Shown: positions 48,975 to 57,567 of the stretch, piece by piece
Numbering within the stretch: position 1 is the stretch's first letter
Layout: every line of letters begins with the position of its first letter
NCBI GenBank assembly: GCA_025359565.1
Contig: JANYFY010000002.1
Span: forward strand, 1-64,000
Direction of reading: 5' to 3'
Source of the DNA: Gammaproteobacteria bacterium
GTDB lineage: Bacteria; Pseudomonadota; Gammaproteobacteria; Steroidobacterales; Steroidobacteraceae
DNA: 64,000 nt
Notes under the pieces: generated by a model
The model's input: only the letters and a program-made list of their open reading frames with translations
Database searches by the model: none
What the model was told of the DNA's origin: nothing
Made by a program: the position numbers and the translations under genes

Positions 48975-51341
48975 ATGCGAAACCCATACATCATCTCTCT
49001 TGACTGCGTGAGAAATACCGACGTTGAGGTAGTGGGCGGAAAAAATGCCTCCATTGGCGAGATGATCGCCAATTTGAGCGCATTGGGTGTATCAGTGCCC
49101 GGTGGATTCGCTACCACGGCACATGCTTACCGAGACTTCCTGAGTCAGGGCGGACTAGACAGCCGTATAAAATCAATGCTTGCTACTTTAGACGTCGATG
49201 ACGTTGAAAAATTAGCTCAAGTAGGCAAACTAATACGTGGATGGATCCTCAATACTGCGTTTCCGTCGCGCCTCCGAGAAGAAGCGATAGTGGCATGGCG
49301 TCAAATGGGCGAGGGCAATGAATTTGCGGTGGCGGTACGATCTTCCGCGACGGCCGAAGATTTACCCGAGGCCTCCTTCGCCGGCCAACAAGAGACTTTT
49401 CTCAATGTGCGCGGCGAAGAGCATTTATTAACCTGTATGCACGAAGTGTATGCGTCTTTGTTTAACGATCGAGCAATCGCCTACCGTGTCCATCATAATT
49501 TCGATCATAGCGCGGTCGCTTTGTCGGTTGGCGTGCAATACATGGTCCGCAGCGATCTTGGTAGTTCGGGAGTCATGTTCACCCTCGATACAGACTCTGG
49601 TTTTCGCGATGTGGTATTTATCACTTCAGCATACGGACTAGGCGAGACCGTGGTTCAAGGTGCGGTTAATCCGGATGAATTTTACGTCTATAAAACTGGA
49701 CTGCGCGCCGGTCTGCCCTGTGTATTACGACGTAATCTAGGCGCTAAAGCTATCAAAATGATTTATGGCGAAAGCGGCTCGGGTGAGCGTGTTCGAAATA
49801 TTGACGTACCTCAAAGCGATCGAAATCGGTTTTCCTTAGATGACGTTGATATCCTGAACTTAGCCAAACAAGCCTTAATCATCGAAGAGCACTACAAGGC
49901 ACCCATGGACATCGAATGGGGCAAAGACGGAAGCACGGGTAAGATCTACATTTTACAAGCTCGCCCAGAAACTGTGCAAAGTCGCACGGGGCGATCCATT
50001 CAACGCTTTACGTTGAAGGCACGCTCGACATTGCTCACCAGCGGTCGCAGCATCGGTCAACGCATTGGTGCCGGTCGTGCAAGAGTCATCGGAGACGTTA
50101 AGGATATGTCTCGAGTCCAAGCCGGAGACGTGCTGGTGGCCGATATGACAGATCCGGATTGGGAGCCGGTCATGAAGCGTGCGGCAGCGATTGTCACAAA
50201 TCGCGGTGGACGGACCTGTCATGCGGCCATCATAGCGCGTGAACTTGGCATCCCCGCAGTCGTAGGCTGCGGTACTGCTACCAGCGCCATCAAAGAAAAT
50301 CAAGCAGTTACCGTGTCGTGCGCGGAAGGTGATACCGGCTACGTCTATGACGGCATGTTGGATTACGATCAGCGCAGTATCGAAGTGGATTCTATGCCTA
50401 GCATCCCGGTCCGCATCATGATGAATGTGGGTAATCCTGATCGGGCCTTCGATTTTGCTGGCATTCCGCACAAGGGCGTCGGACTCGCAAGGCTTGAGTT
50501 CATAATTAATAGAATGATTGGTGTGCATCCGCGTGCGCTGTTAGAGTTTGAAAAACAAAGCCCACAAATACGGGATGCCATCATCAAACAGATGGCAGGA
50601 TACGGGGACCCAGTGAGTTTCTATGTAGATAAATTGGCGGAGGGAATCTCGCAGATTGCTGCCGCATTTGCTCCAGAACCAGTCATTGTGCGTTTATCGG
50701 ATTTTAAATCCAACGAATACGCCAATCTGATTGGTGGCAAACAATACGAGCCACATGAAGAGAATCCTATGCTTGGATTTCGCGGCGCCTCTCGCTACAT
50801 AGATGTTAAATTCAGACCTTGTTTTGAACTGGAGTGTCGTGCTCTAAAACGGGTTCGCGAACAGATGGGTTTGACTAATATTCAGGTGATGGTACCGTTT
50901 GTGCGAACCTTAAGCGAGGCGAAGGCAGTCACGCAGTTGCTTGCCGAGAACGGCTTAAAGCGCGGCGATCGGGGCCTTAAGCATATTATGATGTGCGAGT
51001 TACCCACCAACGCAATTCTGGCGGAACGCTATCTAGAATATTTTGATGGCATGTCGATTGGCTCCAACGACATGACACAGCTGGCTTTAGGGCTAGACCG
51101 CGATTCAGCCGTCGTCGCAAAATTATTTGATGAACGTGACGAGGCCGTAAAAGCCTTCATGTCACTCGCCATAAAAGCCTGTAAAGAACAAGGAAAATAC
51201 GTGGGCATTTGCGGTCAGGGACCCTCCGACCATCCAGAGCTGGCGCGCTGGTTGGTCGACCAAGGCATCGATAGTATTTCCCTTAATCCTGATACGGTAG
51301 TCGAGACCTGGATGTTTCTCGCGGGCGCAAAGCCCCACTAA
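48975..51341 (+). CDS. ppsA: Phosphoenolpyruvate synthase
   Basis: Makes PEP from pyruvate and ATP for gluconeogenesis. It is 788 residues (E. coli 792). The N-terminal ATP-grasp domain includes [10 protein letters not shown] and [20 protein letters not shown]. The phospho-His domain carries His416 in [21 protein letters not shown]. The PEP-binding TIM barrel has [11 protein letters not shown] and [19 protein letters not shown]. It starts with ATG at 48975. The 34-base divergent gap with ppsR leaves promoters overlapping coding sequence. Convergent with orn by three bases. Confidence 0.98.
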   Translation: MRNPYIISLDCVRNTDVEVVGGKNASIGEMIANLSALGVSVPGGFATTAHAYRDFLSQGGLDSRIKSMLATLDVDDVEKLAQVGKLIRGWILNTAFPSRLREEAIVAWRQMGEGNEFAVAVRSSATAEDLPEASFAGQQETFLNVRGEEHLLTCMHEVYASLFNDRAIAYRVHHNFDHSAVALSVGVQYMVRSDLGSSGVMFTLDTDSGFRDVVFITSAYGLGETVVQGAVNPDEFYVYKTGLRAGLPCVLRRNLGAKAIKMIYGESGSGERVRNIDVPQSDRNRFSLDDVDILNLAKQALIIEEHYKAPMDIEWGKDGSTGKIYILQARPETVQSRTGRSIQRFTLKARSTLLTSGRSIGQRIGAGRARVIGDVKDMSRVQAGDVLVADMTDPDWEPVMKRAAAIVTNRGGRTCHAAIIARELGIPAVVGCGTATSAIKENQAVTVSCAEGDTGYVYDGMLDYDQRSIEVDSMPSIPVRIMMNVGNPDRAFDFAGIPHKGVGLARLEFIINRMIGVHPRALLEFEKQSPQIRDAIIKQMAGYGDPVSFYVDKLAEGISQIAAAFAPEPVIVRLSDFKSNEYANLIGGKQYEPHEENPMLGFRGASRYIDVKFRPCFELECRALKRVREQMGLTNIQVMVPFVRTLSEAKAVTQLLAENGLKRGDRGLKHIMMCELPTNAILAERYLEYFDGMSIGSNDMTQLALGLDRDSAVVAKLFDERDEAVKAFMSLAIKACKEQGKYVGICGQGPSDHPELARWLVDQGIDSISLNPDTVVETWMFLAGAKPH

Positions 51342-51344
51342 TAG

Positions 51345-51896
51345 TTAGCCGCTGTAGGGCTTTAAAAAATGCTCTCGATAGTATTGTAGTTCGCGGATTG
51401 ACTCGCGCACGTCTGCAAGCGCTAAATGAGTTCCGGATTTTTTAAAATTACTGGCGATGCGCGGTGCCCAACGTTGCGCCAACTCTTTAAGGGTGCTGAC
51501 GTCGAGATTGCGATAATGAAAAAACGTTTCAAGACGTGGCATATGGCGGGCCAGAAAACGCCGATCTTGGCAAATACTATTGCCACAAATGGGAGATTTG
51601 CCTTTCTCTACCCAAATTTGCAAGAACTCGAGGGTACTTTGCTGCGCACTGGCCTCGTTAATTTCACTGTTTTTTACGCGCTCGCTTAAACCCGATCCTG
51701 CGTGTTGTTTGCGGTTCCAATCATCCATACCCAAGAGCACCGTTTCACTCTGATGTATAGCGAAGACGGGGCCTTCCGCCAGCACATTTAAGTGTTTGTC
51801 GGTTACGATAGTTGCAATTTCGATAATCAGATCAGTGTCAGGGTTGAGTCCCGTCATTTCTAGATCGAGCCAAATCAGATTTTCAGGAGATTTCAC
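51345..51896 (-). CDS. orn: Oligoribonuclease
   Basis: Essential 3'-5' exonuclease that degrades dinucleotides at the end of RNA decay and c-di-GMP turnover. It is 183 residues (E. coli 181). The DEDDh residues are Asp11 and Glu13 (WLDLEMTGL), Asp111 (CQDRRF), and His157 with Asp162 ([13 protein letters not shown]). The start is GTG at 51896, with an AAGGC sequence upstream. Divergent from rsgA, its usual partner. Confidence 0.98.
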   Translation of the reverse strand: MKSPENLIWLDLEMTGLNPDTDLIIEIATIVTDKHLNVLAEGPVFAIHQSETVLLGMDDWNRKQHAGSGLSERVKNSEINEASAQQSTLEFLQIWVEKGKSPICGNSICQDRRFLARHMPRLETFFHYRNLDVSTLKELAQRWAPRIASNFKKSGTHLALADVRESIRELQYYREHFLKPYSG

Positions 51897-51954
51897 AGCA
51901 TGCCTTGGTGTTCTAAAGTCTATATCCTAGCAGAGCGAACCTTTGAGCAGTGAT

Positions 51955-52833
51955 ATGAGCAATACGGGAGTCGTTCTCGCCAGCTACGGTCGCGGCGTAC
52001 TAGTACAAGCCGCTGGCGGTACCCTGCACTGCGGCCTTATCGGACGCAAACTACGCCTAGTGTGCGGCGATCAAGTGACCTGGGCGACTCAGGAGGGCGC
52101 TGACACTCCGTCGGTTAAATCCGTGGCCCCACGTCGTAATCTTATAGAACGAATTGACGCTCGCGGCCGCGCGGAAGCGGTGGTTGCCAGTATTGACAGG
52201 CTCGCCATTGTGGTAGCAACGGAACCCTCACCTGACTGGTATCTCGTGGATCGCTACTGGGCCGGGGCAATACTGAAGGATATTGAAGTGCTGCTGATTG
52301 TCAGTAAGGTAGATTTGGGCACTCAAAATCAACAGTCGGAAATCGACAATTACCGCCGCTTGAAACTGTCGATTCTTGAGGTGTCGTCGTCCCATGCGAT
52401 GGGCATTGATGCATTGCGCGGCGCGCTAGCGAAAAGTGTGACTTTACTGGTGGGCCAGTCGGGAGTTGGAAAGTCTTCGCTGGTGAATGCCCTGGTTCCG
52501 TCGGCCGCCGCACAGACGGCTGAGCTTACCCGTGATTCCGAGGGTCGTCATACCACCACAACGGCGCGTTGGTACCAATTAGAAGCGGACTCGGCAATTA
52601 TCGATGCGCCTGGGGTTCGTGATTTTGCGCCCCCTGCTCGCATTGTTCGCGCTGCCGAGCGAGGCTTTATAGAAATACATGCCTTAAGCGTTAAATGCCG
52701 ATTCAATGACTGCCTACATTTAGAAGAGCCAGGCTGTGCGGTGCGGTTGGCGGTTACCCAAAACGTTATTTCCCCGCGACGCTATGAGAGCTATCGCCGC
52801 CTCAATCGACTCTACTTGGAAATTGCGACTTAG
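51955..52833 (+). CDS. rsgA: Small-subunit ribosome biogenesis GTPase RsgA
   Basis: Circularly permuted GTPase that checks late 30S maturation. It is about 292 residues from ATG at 51955. An in-frame TTG at 51943 is an alternative and neither has a good SD. OB-fold first ([22 protein letters not shown]), then G4 SKVDL, G1 [14 protein letters not shown] and G3 DAPGVRDF. The zinc site is [14 protein letters not shown]. Convergent with recR, with stop codons overlapping by four bases. Confidence 0.96.
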   Translation: MSNTGVVLASYGRGVLVQAAGGTLHCGLIGRKLRLVCGDQVTWATQEGADTPSVKSVAPRRNLIERIDARGRAEAVVASIDRLAIVVATEPSPDWYLVDRYWAGAILKDIEVLLIVSKVDLGTQNQQSEIDNYRRLKLSILEVSSSHAMGIDALRGALAKSVTLLVGQSGVGKSSLVNALVPSAAAQTAELTRDSEGRHTTTTARWYQLEADSAIIDAPGVRDFAPPARIVRAAERGFIEIHALSVKCRFNDCLHLEEPGCAVRLAVTQNVISPRRYESYRRLNRLYLEIAT

Positions 52834-53429
52834 GAAACGGCGGTACGTCCGGCTAGCGCATGTGCTAGCGTGCCCCCATCGACATATTCCAATTCGCCAC
52901 CCATCGGTACACCATGAGCAATACGTGAGGTACGGATCCCCGCACGTAGGGCCATCTCGCCTAGATAGTGCGCGGTAGCCTGCCCTTCCACCGTGGAATT
53001 GGTGGCGAGAATCACTTCGCGTACCTCTCCGTCCCTTAGCAAACCTTCAAACTCATCTAAACCGAGTTGATCGGGGCCAATTCCATCTAAAGGCGATAAA
53101 TGACCCATCAGTACAAAATAGCGACCGCGAAATCCACCTGACTGTTCAATAGCGACTACATCAGCCGGAGACTCAACCACGCATAATTGAGCATCATCGC
53201 GCTGGGTAGAGACACATATCATGCACAGCTCGCTTTCAGTCCACATTCGGCAACGCCTGCAATGGCCAACGCTGTTGACGGCATCAGCTAAAGATTGGCT
53301 GAGTGCACGACCGCCTTCGCGATCACGTTCCAACAAATAAAAAGCCATACGTTGCGCGGACTTTGGTCCTACGCCCGGTAGACATCGCAATGACTCAATT
53401 AACCTTGCAAGCGTGGGCGTGTATTTCAT
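52830..53429 (-). CDS. recR: Recombination protein RecR
   Basis: RecFOR-pathway mediator, 199 residues. The helix-hairpin-helix [17 protein letters not shown], the zinc finger [16 protein letters not shown] and the Toprim domain ([17 protein letters not shown]) are present. The C-terminal Walker-like [20 protein letters not shown] is clear. ATG at 53429 lies six bases after ybaB. The dnaX-ybaB-recR order is highly conserved. Confidence 0.98.
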   Translation of the reverse strand: MKYTPTLARLIESLRCLPGVGPKSAQRMAFYLLERDREGGRALSQSLADAVNSVGHCRRCRMWTESELCMICVSTQRDDAQLCVVESPADVVAIEQSGGFRGRYFVLMGHLSPLDGIGPDQLGLDEFEGLLRDGEVREVILATNSTVEGQATAHYLGEMALRAGIRTSRIAHGVPMGGELEYVDGGTLAHALAGRTAVS

Positions 53430-53435
53430 CCAAAA

Positions 53436-53762
53436 CTAGAAAGGCAGTTTTACGCCCGGTGGTAATTTTAATCCCGACATTAAACCCGAGTACTGCTCAG
53501 AAGTACGCGCCGCGATTTTACGATGCGCATTATTTAAAGCAGCCACTAACAAATCCTCAAGCATGTCTTTATCTTCACCTAACAATTTAGGCTCAATTGT
53601 AATTTTTTTGACCTCGTGATGTCCATTGAGCAATACCTTCACCATACCCGCGCCGGCCTCACCACTAACCTCAAGATTAGCCAACTCGGCTTGCGCCTTC
53701 TTCATGGTCTCCTGCATTTCTTGCGCTTGCCGCATTAAGTTCCCAAGACCGCCTTTCATCAT
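53436..53762 (-). CDS. ybaB: Nucleoid-associated protein YbaB/EbfC
   Basis: Small DNA-binding dimer, 108 residues (E. coli 109). The N-terminal helix GLGNLMRQAQEMQETMKKAQ is followed by the beta-sheet VSGEAGAGMVKVLLNGHHEV and helix EDLLVAALNNAHRK. The ATG at 53762 has GAGGAG nine bases upstream, and a second ATG directly follows. It lies 17 bases after dnaX. Confidence 0.97.
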   Translation of the reverse strand: MMKGGLGNLMRQAQEMQETMKKAQAELANLEVSGEAGAGMVKVLLNGHHEVKKITIEPKLLGEDKDMLEDLLVAALNNAHRKIAARTSEQYSGLMSGLKLPPGVKLPF

Positions 53763-53779
53763 CTTGTATTGCTCCTCAA

Positions 53780-55315
53780 CTAATTTCCGGGTTTGACCGA
53801 GGCGCTATCCACCTCGGCACCAAAACGCTCGCGCAAACTTTTAACACTTGGATCATCGTCAAATGCGCTCGAGGCGCGGTTGACTTTCTCTTGCTCAGCC
53901 ACTAGCCGCTGTCGTGCAGGAGTCGCTAGTTGCTTTTCTAACTCAAATACAACGCGAATAGAATGCCCGACGTACTTAGACAGGGCCTGTACTAGCTTAT
54001 CCTCGATCTGCGAGCTACGCCGATCACCCACCGATGCATCCAAGCGCAGGGTTAGGATGTCATGCTGAAACGAGGCGGGAACACAGTTAAGCGCGAATTG
54101 CCGCACCATACCGGATAAATTTGCTCCATCGACCACGGTAGGCCAGGCATTCAAGTCAATCACTCCAGACGCCGGCACAGCGCGGGGCGTTGCCCCTCGA
54201 GTACCTAAATTAGGTATACCCGGCGCGTCATCTGGCCGAAATGCCAGCATACGCAGTAAAGTCATTTCAAACCCTAAGCGTGGTTCGGGCGCCATATTTA
54301 AATCACGGCGGCCGTTTATCGCAATTTGATAGTAAAGCTGTACATCCTCAGGCGTGATGAGCGTCGCTAAGTTCGCCAGCGCCGTAGCGTCGAACTCCTC
54401 CTCTCCCGCGATCACTCCGGGTACGATTTGCACAATCGCAATTCGCTGCAATAGTGCAGCAACCTCTACAAGAGCGCGATCATAGTCAGGGGAACCTTGA
54501 TCTAGCGCTTCGACCTCGGCCAATAAACCCGAATTATCCTGGCGCGCCAAAGCCTCGACTAACCTTTGAACATGCCCACGATCAATCGTACCCAACATCG
54601 ATCGCGTGTTCTGTTCGCTTAAAAGTCCGCCACCGAAAGCGATTAATTGATCCATCAAGCTTAAAGCATCACGCATGCTGCCATCCGCTGCGCGCGCTAG
54701 CAATCCGACCGCAGCGGGTTCAAATGCCAAGCTCTCAGCAGAAGCTATAAATTTTAAGCGTTCTCCGATGAGATTCGCCGATAGCCGTTTCAAGCTAAAC
54801 TGCAAACAACGCGACAACACCGTCACCGGTAATTTTTGTGGATCGGTAGTCGCCAATAAGAACTTTACGTGAGGTGGTGGTTCTTCAAGAGTTTTTAACA
54901 ATGCATTGAAAGAATGATTCGATAACATGTGGACTTCGTCGATGAGGTACACCTTGTAACGGCCACGGCTCGGTGAGTACTGCACGTTATCCAGTAGATC
55001 TCGAGTATCGTCAACCTTGGTGCGCGAGGCGGCATCGACCTCGATTAAATCCACAAATCTCCCTTCATCAATTTCCCGACAGGCCGAACATATTCCGCAA
55101 GGATTAGCACTGACGCCCGTATCACAGTTGAGCGACTTCGCCAAAATACGCGCAACGGTGGTTTTACCCACGCCTCGCGTTCCGGTAAATAAAAATGCGT
55201 GATGGACTTTATTGCTGTCGAGAGCATTACCCAATGCTCGCAATACATGTTCTTGCCCCACCATTTCGGAGAACCGTTTGGGACGCCATTTACGTGCTAG
55301 TACGATGTAACTCAT
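53780..55315 (-). CDS. dnaX: DNA polymerase III subunit gamma/tau
   Basis: Clamp-loader ATPase linking the replisome, 511 residues against 643 for E. coli tau. Walker A is GTRGVGKT (45-52). The zinc ligands are Cys64, 73, 76 and 79. Walker B is DEVHMLS and sensor regions include SRCLQFSLKRL. The C-terminal 130 residues match a shortened tau region. I found no E. coli-type slippery A-AAA-AAG heptamer, so a separate gamma product by the known frameshift is not evident. The ATG starts 20 bases after SRP RNA without an SD. Confidence 0.95.
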   Translation of the reverse strand: MSYIVLARKWRPKRFSEMVGQEHVLRALGNALDSNKVHHAFLFTGTRGVGKTTVARILAKSLNCDTGVSANPCGICSACREIDEGRFVDLIEVDAASRTKVDDTRDLLDNVQYSPSRGRYKVYLIDEVHMLSNHSFNALLKTLEEPPPHVKFLLATTDPQKLPVTVLSRCLQFSLKRLSANLIGERLKFIASAESLAFEPAAVGLLARAADGSMRDALSLMDQLIAFGGGLLSEQNTRSMLGTIDRGHVQRLVEALARQDNSGLLAEVEALDQGSPDYDRALVEVAALLQRIAIVQIVPGVIAGEEEFDATALANLATLITPEDVQLYYQIAINGRRDLNMAPEPRLGFEMTLLRMLAFRPDDAPGIPNLGTRGATPRAVPASGVIDLNAWPTVVDGANLSGMVRQFALNCVPASFQHDILTLRLDASVGDRRSSQIEDKLVQALSKYVGHSIRVVFELEKQLATPARQRLVAEQEKVNRASSAFDDDPSVKSLRERFGAEVDSASVKPGN

Positions 55316-55335
55316 ATATAAGTTTTAACTTTCAA

Positions 55336-55451
55336 GGAGGCGGCCCGCGTCAGCATAGACTTCGGCGCCCGACAAGGCCTCTACCGCTGCTCCCTTCCGG
55401 GCCTGACGGGGTTCGTGGCAAGTCGTCGCGAAGCTGCAAACGCGAGCCACC
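55336..55451 (-). ncRNA. ffs: SRP RNA (4.5S, small bacterial type)
   Basis: RNA core of the signal recognition particle, about 115 nt. The conserved apical domain GTCAGGCCCGGAAGGGAGCAGC is present on the minus strand, with GGAAG tetraloop. The 5' GGTGGCTCGC pairs with 3' GCGGGCCGCC by a ten-base end helix with two G-U pairs. Ends are estimated from that helix. A weak promoter (TTGTGG, 16 bases, TAGTCT) may lie just upstream near 55455-55482. The gene abuts dnaX. Confidence 0.93.
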
Positions 55452-55482
55452 ATAGACTAGGGTGGCCCGTGAAATCCACAAT

Positions 55483-55554
55483 TGGCGGAGAGGGAGGGAT
55501 TACTCGCGCTGCGCGCTCGCCCTTGCGGGCCGCCCTTATGGGCGTTATCCCTCC
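55483..55554. repeat. Palindromic element ending in a copy of the tRNA-Ser 3' end
   Basis: 55483-55501 repeats the last 19 bases of tRNA-Ser (T-arm strand, acceptor strand and CCA) exactly. From 55493 the sequence GGGAGGGATTAC pairs at 11 of 12 positions with GTTATCCCTCCC (55543-55554). Inside are two small hairpins, GCCC-TTGC-GGGC and GCCC-TTAT-GGGC. This looks like a repetitive palindromic element or the remnant of an attachment-site duplication. Confidence 0.7.
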
Positions 55555-55619
55555 CGATACCCGTCAGCGTTTTATCGTATTCGCTCCAATTTAATACCGC
55601 TAGGCTCTTTTATGCCTTA

Positions 55620-55638
55620 TGGCGGAGAGGGAGGGATT
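55620..55638. repeat. 19-bp direct repeat partner inside tRNA-Ser 3' end
   Basis: Identical to 55483-55501. The two copies are 118 bases apart. This copy belongs to the functional tRNA and so resembles an attachment-site half. Confidence 0.75.
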
Positions 55639-55711
55639 CGAACCCTCGAACACCTTTTGGGATGTTACTCACTTTCCAGGCGAGCGCCTTCGACCACTCG
55701 GCCACCTCTCC
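55620..55711 (-). tRNA. tRNA-Ser (GGA)
   Basis: A 92-nt class II tRNA with encoded CCA. The anticodon stem-loop CTCGC-CTGGAAA-GTGAG gives GGA. The acceptor GGAGAGG pairs with CCTCTCC. The long variable arm and T-arm GAGGGTTCGAATCCCTC are present. It lies upstream of the SRP RNA and dnaX on the same strand. Confidence 0.98.
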
Positions 55712-55774
55712 ATTTTACCCAAATAAATCTAATGCCGCGCGCAAGAGTACCGGAGCGCACCTCTGTGATCAAAT

Positions 55775-56050
55775 CTATCCGGCAGCTTTATTAGTGGGTG
55801 CCGCCTTGTAGCGTGGCGGCTGGTCTAAACAGGCATCTTTAAGCCCCGGGGCCGGAGCGGCAACCACATCAACCGCTGGAATAACGAGAGCGCCTTGGGT
55901 ATTAGGCGAGTCCAGCCCTGAAGGCACCTTTAGGGACGCTACTTGGCGTGCATGCTGGTATTCCTGCTGAGCATGACAATCCGCCACCAACGAGTGGCAA
56001 CCGGCTGTTAAGCCTAAACCAAAAACTCCAGCCATATATCGAATCTTCAT
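55775..56050 (-). CDS. Very short BamC-like lipoprotein
   Basis: 91 residues. The signal peptide MKIRYMAGVFGLGLTAGC has lipobox LTAGC with Cys18. The mature part has EYQHARQVASLKVPSGLD, which resembles the N-terminal segment of BamC that docks on BamD, followed by a Pro/Ala-rich tail. Both helix-grip domains of BamC (E. coli 344 residues) are absent. The start overlaps the dapA stop as ATGA, the position held by bamC (nlpB) in E. coli. Context and the motif suggest a reduced BamC, but the match is short. Alternatives are an unrelated lipoprotein. Confidence 0.6.
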   Translation of the reverse strand: MKIRYMAGVFGLGLTAGCHSLVADCHAQQEYQHARQVASLKVPSGLDSPNTQGALVIPAVDVVAAPAPGLKDACLDQPPRYKAAPTNKAAG

Positions 56051-56940
56051 GCGGCTTGATCCTTCATATCTATTCCGGCTGCGCCCATCGCACGCAATAT
56101 TGTTTCTGAATGCATAGCCGACATTTCGACCAGCGGCAAACGCATTCCGTTCCCAATAAGTCCCATTCTCGCGAGTGCCCATTTGACAGGAATGGGGTTT
56201 GCCTCTACAAATAAGTCCCGATGCAACGGTTGTAAAGTAAGGTCAAGCGCACGCGCTTTGGCCCAATCACCCCGCAGCGCGGCGGCAAAGATCTCATGCA
56301 TCCGGCGCGGCGCTACATTAGCCGACACCGAAATAACACCCCGCGCGCCTACCGTCATCAAATCAAGTGCTGTCGCGTCGTCGCCGGATAATAGCGTAAA
56401 CCCAACCTTCGACTTTTCTATCACCTCACGCGCGCGCTGCAGAGAGCCGCCTGCTTCCTTGAGCGCCACAATTTTTGGATGTTCGCTTAGTCGAGCCACT
56501 GTCCCTGGTAGCAAATCCACTGCAGTCCGGTTCGGCACATTGTACAGAATTACCGGAACTTTCGACGCTTCCGCCGCCGCAATAAAATGCTTGAAAAGAC
56601 CTTCTTGGGGTGGCTTATTATAGTAGGGGGTCACCAGCATCACCGCGTCTACCCCCAATTCGGACAAACTGGCCGTGCGGGCCACGGTGGCTGCGGTGTC
56701 ATTGGTCCCGGAACCTACAATTACCGGCATTTTACCCCGACAGCGCTGTACCGCGCGGCAGCACAACTGAGCAATTTCTTCTAGGCCCAATACCGGAGAT
56801 TCCCCGCTAGTCCCGCCCACAATCAACCCGTCGGAACCCTCGTGCAAATGAAAGTCCAGCAAACGATCCCAGGCGGACCAGTCCAAACCTCCTTCTGCGG
56901 TCATAGGGGTCACCACGGCTACCAGACTTCCAGAAAACAT
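56047..56940 (-). CDS. dapA: 4-hydroxy-tetrahydrodipicolinate synthase
   Basis: Condenses pyruvate and aspartate semialdehyde, the first committed step to lysine and diaminopimelate. It is 297 residues. Schiff-base Lys161 is in IVALKEAGGS, with Tyr133 in ILYNVPNRT, both at E. coli positions. The substrate loop GGTSGESPVL and VTPYYNKPPQEG are conserved. It starts with ATG at 56940, 90 bases from the divergent gcvR-like gene. It overlaps the downstream lipoprotein by four bases. Confidence 0.98.
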   Translation of the reverse strand: MFSGSLVAVVTPMTAEGGLDWSAWDRLLDFHLHEGSDGLIVGGTSGESPVLGLEEIAQLCCRAVQRCRGKMPVIVGSGTNDTAATVARTASLSELGVDAVMLVTPYYNKPPQEGLFKHFIAAAEASKVPVILYNVPNRTAVDLLPGTVARLSEHPKIVALKEAGGSLQRAREVIEKSKVGFTLLSGDDATALDLMTVGARGVISVSANVAPRRMHEIFAAALRGDWAKARALDLTLQPLHRDLFVEANPIPVKWALARMGLIGNGMRLPLVEMSAMHSETILRAMGAAGIDMKDQAA

Positions 56941-57030
56941 GAGTCGACTCCCCTATTGGTCGCGAATTATCACTACCTTAATGGCGAGACAGGCACCCTG
57001 GCAAGCATCCACAGGGTAGAATTTACCGCA

Positions 57031-57561
57031 ATGAAACAACATATTGTAATTTCCGCAGTGGGTGGGGACCGTATTGGCATGGTCCACGAGCTATCCAAAG
57101 CAGTCTCCGACTGTGGCGGAAGCATCAGCGAAAGCCGTATGACGGCATTAGGTAACGAATTCGCCATGCTGCTGCTCGTCAACGGCAACTGGCATACGCT
57201 CGCCAAACTTGAGGCGGAGTTCAAAAAGCTCGCCGATGCCAGCGGTATGAACATACAGGTACGGCGAACGGAGGCTCGTGCTGCTCGGGTCGACATGCTG
57301 CCCTACTCTATCGACGTCGTATGTCTAGACCAAACCGGCATTGTCGCGGGGTTAAGCGGATTCTTTGCACAGCGCGGAGTCGAAATCGCCGAATTATCGA
57401 CCCGCTCCTATGCGGCCGCACACACCGGCGCCCCGATGTTCTCGCTACAAGTGATTGTGAGCGTGCCGAGTCGCCTGCATATTGGTGTAATACGTGAAGA
57501 ATTTATGGATTTTTGCGACCATTTGAACTTGGACGCCATTTTCGAACCGGTCAAGAACTAA
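57031..57561 (+). CDS. gcvR: GcvR-like tandem ACT-domain regulator
   Basis: 176 residues with two ACT domains. The first is VVISAVGGDRIGMVHELSKAV-like (about 4-80) and the second is DVVCLDQTGIVAGLSGFFA-like (about 92-170). In E. coli GcvR antagonizes the GcvA activator of the glycine cleavage operon; no gcvA is here, so the target is open. ATG at 57031 gives the family start MKQHIVIS. A short inverted repeat (ACCCTG/CAGGGT, 56995-57017) lies in its leader. PhoH follows six bases after. Confidence 0.85.
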   Translation: MKQHIVISAVGGDRIGMVHELSKAVSDCGGSISESRMTALGNEFAMLLLVNGNWHTLAKLEAEFKKLADASGMNIQVRRTEARAARVDMLPYSIDVVCLDQTGIVAGLSGFFAQRGVEIAELSTRSYAAAHTGAPMFSLQVIVSVPSRLHIGVIREEFMDFCDHLNLDAIFEPVKN

Positions 57562-57567
57562 CATTCT

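Noticed and set aside
49953-50528. A 191-codon open frame antisense to ppsA.
   Set aside because: It lies wholly inside a conserved gene, is rich in His and Asp in a shadow-like way, and has no family match.
53780-55315. Programmed frameshifting in dnaX.
   Set aside because: No A-AAA-AAG type slippery heptamer was seen in the coding strand.
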